From: Gnetum montanum
Lineage: Eukaryota; Streptophyta; Gnetopsida; Gnetales; Gnetaceae
Direction of reading: 5' to 3'
Length of the DNA stretch: 64,000 bases
Assembly: GCA_015680685.1 (NCBI GenBank)
Contig: MNCI01000921.1
Span: forward strand, 45,098-109,097
Positions within the stretch are counted from its first letter, which is position 1. The number at the start of each line of letters is the position of its first letter. Of the stretch, positions 23,201-32,300 are shown piece after piece. The notes under the pieces are model-generated. The model did no database searches. It was not told the DNA's origin and was given only the letters and a program-made list of their open reading frames with translations. Position numbers and translations under genes: made by a program.

Positions 23201-24710
23201 TGTAGGACTATCGACCGTCGATGAGCCATCTCAGGGCTATCGCTTAGACGGTCAGTTAGGGAAGTCGTGATGATCCAAATCTCTTCCACGTCATCGATGA
23301 TACCGTACGGTGCACTGTCTCTATAGATCATGCATGGGGTAAGGTGTCCATTCAAATAGAAGGAGAGGAGAGTTATTGATCATAACAGATTTTAGGGAAT
23401 GCTACATCCTTCCAAGTGCAACTAGAAATAAGTGAAGGGGCCACAGTGGTAGTCATGCAGCACCAGGATGCAGCTGGAGCTGCAGAGGTGGTCACGGACC
23501 ACATCAAGGAATCTTTCAACGTCCCTATTGTGCCACTGGTAGATTTCATAAGAGCACGAGATGCTTAAACTTTGGTCAGTCCCTCAATGACTCCTACGGA
23601 GCATGAGGATGTGCTTGATCAATTGTTGCAAATAGGACATGTGATGACATCCTTGTTTGACATCCCATAGGATGTTACAGCAGTACAATTAGACCTCATC
23701 TCCACTAAGGGAGAGTTGATCATGATAGAGATGAGGGCCAAGCATGTAAAAGAAGAAGTTATAAGACTACAAGAAAGGCTTGTAACCATACAAGTAGCGT
23801 AGTGGAATCCCTCTCAAATCATTCTTGTGGACTAGCTAGACACCTTTAGAATAGACCAACTCAATAAATTACTGACAGAAAATAAAAAGGTAGTAGAGGA
23901 AAAAGAGAAGGCTGATTGGAATGCCTCCATGGCACAAGTGCAAACATACATGCACGCCAAGGCACTTAAGGCCTTACATGAAGAAAAAAAATAGCTTATT
24001 GCTGACAATATTCGGTTGACCTTTGTGGAGAAACAAAAGAATGTTCTCAAAGAACATTTTCAGTGGCTATGGGAAAAACTAATCAAGGTCAACCAGGACA
24101 TGAGCCATTTGGCTAGAGAAAATCAAACCCTCTCAATGGAGGAGGTACGTGCCATCCGTCAGAAGACAACCATTGAAATAAGTGCATGGAAGAATGAGGC
24201 CAAGATGCAAAAAAAGTTAAAAGAGCACTTCCAAGACCAGGTGGAAATGTACAAACAAATTATCGAAAAAGAGATCCATATGGACAAGACCCACATTAAT
24301 ACTTTCAATGCACCACACACTGATTGGTGGGCCATATTGGATACATATGCATTTGCCCACTAGGTGGAACTTAAGAGCTGGGACCTACGAATTCAAGATC
24401 TTACAGAATACATGGAGTTGGAAAATCTAAGTGTTGGCACATTTTTACCATTTCATGGAACAGGTGGACTTATTTGCAAATGGTGAGGTACAGAATCCTA
24501 ATGAACTGAAACTGTTCAAGGAGGATTATGTTCTTTCTTGTAAAGAATTCTGCAACAGTTAATTAACCATGAAGTTGGAATAGAAATGAAAATGTTGCTG
24601 AATTGAATGTTTTGAAAATCAAGGGATAATGACATTGCAATTGGGAATGTTGGCATGAGGGTTTATCTAGAGTCAAAAGAAAATGGTGTATCAATTGTAG
24701 ATATCTCTCT
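20206..24710 (+). repeat. Near-identical 1.87-kb duplication joined by one N (probably two alleles)
   Basis: 20206-22079 and 22210-24083 (offset 2004) differ at only a few bases (e.g. near 20500, 20908, 21300 and 21477). The left copy then jumps to sequence equal to 24582-24710 (its 22080-22208) and ends at the N at 22209. Relative to the right copy it lacks 498 bp (24084-24581), with a 3-bp AAT at both deletion edges. The removed segment includes the left end of H2. Confidence 0.85.
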
Positions 24711-24830
24711 AGCTTATGATAGAGTAGCTCTAGTTACTTTTTCTGTAATAAAGTGCAGAGAAGATGAATATGGAATCGGCCTTGATATAACTGGGATTAC
24801 ATTCGAGGTGCCACAAATTAAAATGTGAGA
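24582..24830 (+). other. H2-specific coding-like fragment, not recognised
   Basis: Within H2 and absent from H1, a stretch starting near 24626 reads 68 codons without stop (GNVGMRVYLESKENGVSIVD, then VALVTFSVIKCRED) to a TGA near 24826. The composition and alternating hydrophobic pattern look like the end of a real protein, and the preceding 40 bp may continue it in another frame. I cannot name the family. It may be captured host coding sequence. Confidence 0.35.
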
Positions 24831-25098
24831 GTACAACTCCACTTATGCATTCGGTTGTATACGCATACATATATTTATATATCAACCCATGCATCAAATC
24901 CATGGTTATTATCTCTACTACTATGATATAAATAACAATAAAATATAATATTGATTTAAAAAGGGAATTTATGCAACAATTGTTCAAAGTCCTATGAGAA
25001 TTGAACACTTGTCAATTGAAATGGTGGTTATAACCACCACAAAGGCCACTTGTCAACTACAACCTCTTTATCTCCACAATGGCCACTTGTCAACTAAA

Positions 25099-25535
25099 TG
25101 GGACACGTGTCAACTGCAACTTGTTTCTCTCCATGGTGAACACTTGGCAACTAAATGAAGACACTTGGCAACTGAATGAAGACACTTGGCAACTGCATGA
25201 AGACACTTGGCAACTGCATGAAGACACTTGGCAACTGCATGAAGACACTTGGCAACTGCATGAAGACACTTGGCAACTGCATGAAGACACTTGGCAACTA
25301 CATGAAGACACTTGGCAACTACATGGGACACGTGTCAGATGCAGCATTTTTATCTCTTTGGTGGTTGAAACCACCCAAAATTGTTGTAACTTACCTAACT
25401 TGTTGGGCAAGTAACCTCCTAACTTGTTGGGCAAGTAATCTCCTAATTGGTTGGCCAAGTTACTTGGGAGAGAAGTTAGGTGAGATATTTTTGAATATGT
25501 AACTTCCCTACCTACCTTGGAACCCTATAAAAAGG
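25099..25535 (+). promoter_or_regulatory. Promoter region of H2: G-boxes, minisatellite, TATA box
   Basis: Two palindromic ACACGTGTCA sites (G-box/ABRE type) lie at ~25102 and ~25327, directly at the two ends of the minisatellite. CCTAACTTGTTGGGCAAG repeats follow (25395-25460), then CCCTATAAAAAGG at 25523-25535. H1 shares the last two parts but not the G-box array. Confidence 0.55.
25140..25328 (+). repeat. 21-bp minisatellite, nine units, in H2
   Basis: The unit is ACACTTGGCAACTGCATGAAG, with the middle five identical and changes at the ends. Two longer degenerate units precede it (25040-25139). Because 21 is a multiple of three, it creates spurious open frames on both strands. Confidence 0.97.
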
Positions 25536-27481
25536 CTTCAAGGGTCAAGGAAGAATATCATCATCACACTTGGGGTCTCATACATCACACTTTGAAGGCT
25601 ACTAGTTAGCACTTGGGCTCTCACTTGGAGACACTTTGAGTCTTGGGAGAAGAGCATTTTGTAAAGAAGAAAGTGTGAACGATTGCTTGCAAGATGGCTT
25701 GCTAGAATAAAGATTTCAGCCTCTTTGTCATGGTCCTGTGAGTTATGCATTTCATTTTTTGTTTTGTTTAAATTGTTTAGCTAGTGGTTTAGATAGTATC
25801 ATCCTTGGCAAGTAATTTTGGGATTTTTAGATTGCTCTTACTGTTCTTGTTGCCCGATAGAAATTTCTATTAAAATTTTGCCATAGAAGCGCTTGTGTTT
25901 AAAAGCCTTAAGAGCATTTTAGTAGTAAATTTCATTATTGTGCAACGTGTGGGAACTGCTATTGGGATTGTTGTAAGAGAGCCTCTGTTTGTAGTCACGC
26001 CGTTGAACAATTCAGTAGTCGAGAGGGTTCAGAAAATCTTTGGTATTTTGATGGGACCAGAATAGCTTCTTTTTATCTTTAAAGTGAATTCTCGTGGTAT
26101 TTCAATCAGAAATTGTCAAGTCTTTTAAAGGTTCTGTTTGAATGCAATCGTTGACATCTATTATCTAGTCAAAATGGAGTCTCGTACGTGGTAGTTTACG
26201 CAGCAATTTTTGGTAGCATAATAGGATTGTCTTGAAGATATTGCTTGTTTGAGCCTTGGAAGTTTGAACAATTCGTAGATATTGAATTTGGGATAGCTTT
26301 ATTGCGAAGTGTTTACTCGTGTCATTTTACCTTGTTTAAATATTTGAGGTCTACACAAATCTGCTTTCTTTTCTTTTCTGCTTATTTCCATCGAATCTTG
26401 CTCTATTTCTAGTTTTCTTGTGGAACTATCTCTTTCTCTGGGGAAAATTAGGAGTAGATTGCGGAGTTGTGCTCAAATGTTTTTGCAAAATTTTATTTGT
26501 TACAAGTAGGTATTATAAGGACCATGTAGACTAGGCAGTTGAACAAAATAGGAAATTTTCACGAACTCACAGTACTTGGCAAAGTTGGCTGAATCACTTT
26601 AATGTAAGTCATTTGTAGTTCACACACAACGCAATTGTTACATTTTACACAACCGCACGCCACAACAGCACACACACATACTCACATTAACTACTGAGTT
26701 TATTTGGAGGTATCTCGGCCTTGATGTTGCCAGAGACCAGCAGGCACCTAAATCCTGTTCGAGGACACTCGTTGGCGGTCGCGTCCCAAACGGTCGCCAA
26801 CACTAAGGTATGCCAATCTAGCCATGTTGATAGCAGGGTGTCTGAGGATAGAGCTCAAGAAGCAGGTAGCTACCACCTATGCCAAGTACAAAGTAGAATT
26901 TGCAAAACACAAGAAGACATTGCAGAAGCTAGAGGTTGCAAATTATGAATTGGAGGTAGTTAAAGCAAGCTACCAAGGACACAAAGATGTCGCAACAAAC
27001 TTGGCTCAAAGGCTTATAGATTTTCAGGAGTACTGAGACAAAGCCAGAGCCTACGAGAAGGAATGATGGTTGTTTTCGGCCTGGTACATTACAACCAACA
27101 CAATGTTTCCGCAACTACCGTGCTCATGGTAGGTGTCGACTCCATCAAACATTGGAGCATCAGCATGGATGACACAAGATCCCCAAATCGAAGAGGAGAA
27201 ACTCTAGGCTCTACTTCAATGTCATCACCTTCCAAAACCTGGAGTGCATGACAAGGGAAAGTGACCCATGGAGGAGCCACCGCCACCAAGAACCACATGA
27301 GTTCCACCTAATTTTGTAACTTTAGGAATTTTTCATTTTGTTGTGTTGTGTCCAATCTTGTTCTATTAAGTTCTCCACTATAGCATGAATAGCTTCCCTA
27401 TTAGTGAATAATCCCATTCCTATCCATTGTGTAATCAATGGGACTTGTTCTCATTCTGACTCGAGGATGAGTTTTCATTCA

Positions 27482-27493
27482 GTCGTGGGGGTA
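27482..27493 (+). other. Polypurine tract of element B
   Basis: GTCGTGGGGGTA lies immediately before the 3' LTR and is identical to the tract of D (54651-54662). Confidence 0.85.
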
Positions 27494-28354
27494 TGATGAA
27501 TAGTGATTCATCGGGTTGCGATATTGGGTACGTGATATCGCATCCAGCAACGATATTGCATATGCGATATCATGGTTCCTGTGTGAGCCTATAAATACAC
27601 ATGAAGGCACACGGGAAAGGAGTATTGTTATCAGTTTTTAGAGAGTCAGTTTAGTGTAGGATCTTTTTGTGATTTTTCTCTCAATCCTCTCTCTCAGTGC
27701 ATGTCTGCAGTGTGATGATTGTAATTGCACGTCATCCTTTATTTGAGTGTGATGTACTTGGACACCAACATGACCAAAAATAAAGATCAAGATTACTTCA
27801 TCATTGTAGCATTCACTTAGTTTAATTATTTAATTGTTATTGTTATTTATTGCTTTCATAGTTACATCTCTTTATCCTAAACTTCTTAAATGCGGAATGA
27901 GTACAACTTAATCACGAGCATTTAAGTGTGACTACTTGGTATCCTAGTAGCGTACCTAGGCCATGCGCTTGGTAATGCTAGTGGTAGTCGTGCATGAGGT
28001 CCAAGATGTGTATGGATGATTAAGGAATGGATGCTCATCACACTTAGGCTAGTCTAGACTCTCTTCCCCTATCTCCTCTTAACTTAGCTTCATCTCTCCC
28101 TTTTCCTCTTAGCTTACTTAAAGTTATTTCCCATTACCTTCAGGAGTAGCATTAGTTAGGAACATATCATACACCTCACTCTGGACTAAACCATATGTGA
28201 TAGAAATTACTAGTCTAGGTGGGAAGATAGTGAACTAAGATCAACAAATAACTATCTAGATACCACAACTAGCCCGTCTATGGAGTTTGACAGGATAGTG
28301 CATGAAATGCTCGTATTCGTATGGTTGAGTATAGGGGTACCTCGCCACTCATCA
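27494..28354 (+). repeat. 3' LTR of element B (861 bp)
   Basis: It starts TGATGAA and ends CTCATCA. The U3 has GATATC units at ~27534 and ~27566 with worn GATATT copies between, then CCTATAAATAC at 27589-27599. It is preceded by a polypurine tract and followed by G's post-pol DNA. Confidence 0.92.
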
Positions 28355-29800
28355 TCAAGAAAGTGTAAAAACAAAAATGTGTAAAAAAAAATGTATAAAA
28401 CAAAAAGGTGAAAAACAAAAGGTTGAAAAACTAAGGATCCATGTGGATGGTTAGCATGGGTGGCCATCTTTTCCATGACTAAGTTGAAATTAGAAGATCC
28501 AAAAAATTGAGTGTAGTTGTCCATCTAATGAGGTAGTAGTTGCACTGGCTTGTCTTAGCTCCAGGAAAGGTTTCACTTATTGAATGTTGACTAACTACTT
28601 TTTGTGTGGGCCCTCAGGTTTATAGATTAACATGGCTCTATAGTGAAAAGTTTTCATAATTATATAAGGTCCCTTCCACAACATTTGGAACTTTGTTTTC
28701 TGGGGTACATGTGTGGGGTTTCAGTAGAGAACCTTATCTTCACGTGGAAATTTTGCTTTTTGTATTCTAAGGTCATGATGCTTCTTATTGTATGCCTTGT
28801 GCACTTCATTTGAAAATATGGCTATTAATTAGTTTTCATCTAGCACATTCAGGTTGATCAATCTTTCTCTTTCTACTAGGCTAAGGTTAAGGTCCAAGTC
28901 ATAGGTTATTGAAAGTGTACAAAGTTCAGGTTGGACAAGAAGTGCTAGAAGTTTTTCATACACCAGCTCATAGGGAGAGTAGCCTATTGGGGGTTTTGAC
29001 ATGGAGTGGTAGGCCCAAAGGGAATCATTGAGTTTTGTGCTCCAGTCTCTCCTATATTTCCTTATGGTCCTTGTTAGGATATTTGTAATCACCCTATTGG
29101 TGAATTTTGCTTGACTGTTGGCTTGGGGTGATAGGGTGTTGTTAATTTATATTCAACCCCCAAGTGTTGCATGAGTTTTTGAAAGGTGGTACCTATAAAG
29201 TGGGTTCCATTGTTAGAAATCAGTGCACGTGGCACCCCAAACCTATTTACAACATTTTGTTGTACAAATCAAACACTAGTAGAAGATGTAAAGTCAATGA
29301 CAACTGCTACTTCTACCCATTTGGTGTAGTAGTTGATTGCTATGATAATATATGCCTTTTCACTGGACATGGATGTGATGAGACCCATGAAGTCTATGCT
29401 CCATATGTCAAAGGATTCTAGTGGTTGAATTCACTATTGAGGACCTTCCATTCGAGCTATCATCCCACCATATCTTTGACAATGTTCATAGGATTGGAAA
29501 AATTAGTAGATGTCCTTGAAGATTGTAGGCCAATAGTATCATGCCATCAGGATTATTATGACCATGTGTCTCCCTGCATAGTGTCCTCTGCAGGAGCCTT
29601 TGTGAGCATCCTAAAGAACATGCAATTGATCTGCATTAGGTACACACCAACAAACTAGGCCATTGACACACACCTTGTAAAGGTATTCATTGATTTCTAT
29701 GAAGTACTTTGCCTAGTGAAGAAATTGTTATTTTTTCCTAAAGTCCCGATCTTGTGGTATCTCTTGAGTAAGAATGTAAGTGAGGATGCCATCATACCAT
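28355..29800 (-). pseudogene. Integrase of element G and start of its post-pol DNA
   Basis: Minus-strand core: IDFMGLITSMSSEKAYIIIA (first Asp kept, ~29390), then ISNNGTHFIGTTF (second Asp now Asn, ~29200). One C is missing in the HPQ run, and the catalytic Glu position reads QAKFTNR (Lys) after it. The C-terminal half (28829-29092) has IRKYRRDWSTKLNDSLWAYH and SPYELVYEKL. Stops follow to ~28560. From ~28600 to 28355 the DNA is the post-pol region (aligned with D 52690-52840) and ends at the B insertion. The two catalytic substitutions are the same as in element A. Confidence 0.85.
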
Positions 29801-31230
29801 TTGGGTTCAATAGGTACTTGATCATTTATCACTCTTGTTAAGAGGAGTTTGCCTAGAAATTGTTTAGAGAGCAGGTTCTCCTCCTCTTTATTATCCCATC
29901 TTAACTAAGAGAGGTGGTTAGTGACCACATTTTCAATCCCTTTCTAATCTACCATTGTGAGGTCAAATTCCCGCAAGATCATGAGCCATCATATGATATG
30001 GGGGCTCACCGTTGGCTTGTTCATTAGGAAGCGGATGGCATTGTGATTTGGGTGCACAAATACTTTATATCAAAGCACATAGTGCTTGAACTTTTTCAAA
30101 GCATACACCACTATCATTAGTTCTTTTTCTGTGGTGGTTTAATTGAATTGTGGACCCACAATGCTTTAGCTTGCATATTGGATGTAATATGGATGTTTCT
30201 TATCATCTAGCTACATAAGCATGGCTCCCAAGGCATAATTAGATGCATTTGTCATTATACAAAATGGTTTGGACTAGTTTGGTGCTCGTAGAATTGGAGT
30301 CTCTATGAGCTTCTCTTTTAGCTACTAAAATACATGTTCACACTTCTTGGTCTAGATGAATGAAGCATCTTTCTTTGTAAGCTCAACCAATGGCTTTTTG
30401 ATCTTAGAGAAATTTTCTATGAACCACTAGTAGTAGCTAGTGTGTTTAAGGAATGATCGAATGTCTTTGACTATCTCTAGTTGATGTGTGATTCCTTGGA
30501 TAATCCTTATCATTTTTGGGTCTACCTCAATCCCTTCTTGCAAAATTTGATGCCCCAGTACTATGCTATCTTAGAGCATTAAATGAATTTTCTACCAATT
30601 GAGCCTAGGCTTGTCTCAACACATCATTTTAGTACCTACTCAAGGATATCCAAGGCTTGCTAAAATGTAGCCCCATAGGTAGAGAAGTCATCCATAAAGA
30701 CTTCTACCCCACTATCAATTGCTATTGAAAAATACTAAGGACTAGGCATTGAAATGTTGTAGGGGGCATTGCATAGACCAAAAGACATCTTACAGTATGC
30801 AAAAGTTCCCTAGGAACTTGTGAATGTTGTTTTGGCCTAATCTTTTGGTGCAATTTGGATTTGGTTATAGACACTATAAGCATCCAAGAAGCTATAAAAA
30901 TAATGTCCAGATATGGTGTCCAATACTTGGTCCACAAATGATAAAGAAAAATGATATTTAAATGTTACTATATTTAACAACCTAAAGTCAATGCAGAGCC
31001 ACCACTTGCCACCTTTTTTTGGCACAATTATGAGTGGGCTAACCCACTCACTATATGTGATGGGATAGATGAACCCTACCTTGAGGAGTTGTTTTATTTC
31101 CTCGTTGATGATTTACTTCAATTTGGGGTTTAGCCACCTTTGCAACTACCTTCTTGGCTTCATGGCCAAGTTGGTGTAGATACAATGCTAGCATATCCTT
31201 GGATCAATTCTAGCTAGTTTAGGATATGAC
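29801..31230 (-). pseudogene. RT and RNase H of element G
   Basis: Minus-strand RT: KKGGKWWLCIDFRLLN, then FVDQVLDTISGHYFYSFLDA and YNQIQIAP (30837-31025). FMDD is retained (near 30690). The connection domain (30360-30560) and RNase H end (HYVLW-type and SDHLS motifs, 29900-30150) are present but carry several TAG/TAA codons and frame changes. It is clearly homologous to A and D throughout. Confidence 0.85.
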
Positions 31231-32300
31231 TAAGCAAAGGCTATTGGCCATCTATTAACCACCTTCAACAACTTATCTTTTTATTTAGGAGCAATATTTT
31301 CAGTGATTATAACTAGCTTACCATTATTTAAAAATGCATACTCTATGCCAGCTGGTAGAGTTTTCAACTCTAGGGGCTCCTACTTGAAATTATTAGGGAT
31401 TTCCAACTCTTCCCAATAGGTATCATCATCTTCATCATTAGAGAGTTGGTGATGAACTTGCTCAAGTTCATTCATGCCTTTAACATAAGCACATGTTAGG
31501 CTCTTAGTGGGTTCCATGCATAATGTGTTGCTATTATAGTTAGTTGTCAACCATTGGGTGCCCTCCTATTTTATGGCTCATGTGTATAGGCACCTATGGA
31601 TATCAGTTTCATGTGCACATTGATTGCATGATTTAATGAATGTACTTTTAATGGACCATATTTTCTGCATGCAATTGTACCTATTATCATTGTATGTGAT
31701 GCATGGAACTCACTTCTTCTCAAGTCATTCAAATTCATTCTTCTTGGAAATTTTCAAGGTAGAAAACTGCAAAGGCAATATTCATGATTCATGCATCAAC
31801 AGTGCTCAATCATGCACGTCCCATAATGATGGGGAAGTTGCCTTTGCAGTTTTCTACCTTGATCACTAGAAGATGATCACCCAAAAACTATGGTCATAAT
31901 GTCCTCCACAAACTGCAAAGGGATAGTGATTGATTAGTCTACCAATTCCAAATGGATATTGCTCTTCTTGAGTGGTGGTAGGTTCTAGGCCTTGTACATG
32001 TTGTTAGAGATGAGATTGACACTAGAACCGAAATTAAGAAAAGCCTTGCATGGCTCATGTCTAGTGATTTGTAAGTAAATAATAGGACTTCCTAGATTAG
32101 ATATTTTTGTGGAAAGGTTGTCAGCTTTGATCTAATCAGAGACAACATGAGTTAACATCAAAGTGAGGATTTGAGGTAGTGTTTGGTTTGAAGGGCACTC
32201 AAATGTATTTGATGTAGAGGATGAGGATGTTGGAGATACAAGACGACTAGCTGCATTAGGTTGTGAGGGTTTGGGAGGACTATTGGATCAGAAAAATAAT
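31231..32300 (-). pseudogene. Protease region of element G, with catalytic Asp lost
   Basis: The active-site loop on the minus strand reads FLNFGSSVNLIS (near 32030), with Asn in place of the catalytic Asp, as in A. The GWSY-type strand follows in worn form. Near 31755-31861 a stretch was replaced by an inverted copy of neighbouring sequence (separate entry). The linker to RT with SYPKLARIDP-like sequence lies at 31200-31330. Confidence 0.75.
31755..31861. repeat. Perfect 24-bp inverted repeat in G protease (template switch)
   Basis: Bases 31755-31778 and 31838-31861 are exact reverse complements separated by 59 bp. In A and D only the arm at 31838-31861 (coding side) matches the ancestral protease sequence; the other arm replaces an unrelated segment. 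It therefore arose as an inverted copy of DNA 59 bp away. Confidence 0.85.

Larger units (their letters stand above)
24432..26802 (+). mobile_element. H2: solo-LTR-like element in ORF3 of B, TSD CTAAG
   Basis: It starts TGTTGGC, ends GCCAACA, and is flanked by CTAAG at 24427-24431 and 26803-26807. It is the same family as H1: the first ~45 bp and everything from ~25385 to the end align. Its 5' half contains a gene-like fragment, a 21-bp minisatellite and G-box palindromes. A TATA box (25523-25535) is followed by ~1.27 kb. No PBS, PPT or pol is present. It is the innermost of five nested levels. Just before its end a GTTGGCG...CGCCAAC stem-loop occurs (26771-26801). Confidence 0.85.
20193..27300 (+). 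pseudogene. ORF3 of element B (plant transposon-type protein), split by H2
   Basis: It starts MAPKRAQTTRRAEG (basic, NLS-like). The central domain has CVQAIREKS, ELNFEPFIEV and SGAWYLGETYQF, then TAG at 20521-20523, HFDADARKVWLDRAYG, KIGTYHTFPT, TRGCAILMGK and FVLPFPCLIRKLCKCVGI. The last four resemble the putative plant transposon protein domain of Athila-type third ORFs. The C-terminal half is Glu/Lys/Gln-rich coiled coil (DNTFRIDQL-type segments near 21850, VEFAKHKKTLQKLEVANYEL at 26880), ending in a Pro-rich MEEPPPPRTT at 27300. H2 (24432-26802) and an artificial duplication (22210-24083) enlarge it; without them it is ~2.7 kb. There are several stops. Its role is unknown; an env-like, nuclear or particle function is speculation. 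Confidence 0.78.
18795..28354 (+). mobile_element. Element B: 5'-truncated Athila-like retrotransposon inside G
   Basis: What remains is post-pol DNA (18795-20192) with internal promoter and leader intron, ORF3 (20193-27300, interrupted by H2 and enlarged by an assembly duplication), polypurine tract and 3' LTR (27494-28354). The DNA right of the LTR (28355 on, minus strand) is G's post-pol region, so B inserted into G. TCAAG at 28355-28359 should be its TSD, but the left copy is lost with the 5' half. The 3' LTR shows the GATATC-type U3. Confidence 0.85.

Noticed and set aside
22210-24083. Real tandem duplication of ORF3
   Set aside because: Copies are almost identical in a decayed element, joined by an N, and the left contig overlaps sequence beyond the right copy; allele concatenation is simpler.
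25140-25328. CRISPR-like array
   Set aside because: Units are head-to-tail without unique spacers, in plant retroelement DNA; it is a minisatellite.
25079-25502. Four overlapping open frames on both strands with repeating Cys/Leu/His or Thr/Trp/Gln patterns
   Set aside because: They arise from the 21-bp minisatellite, whose unit length is a multiple of three.
26771-26807. Helitron 3' end (stem-loop followed by CTAAG)
   Set aside because: CTAAG is the TSD, present also at 24427 and different in H1 (GGATG). The ends are TG...CA with 5-bp TSDs, which fits an LTR.
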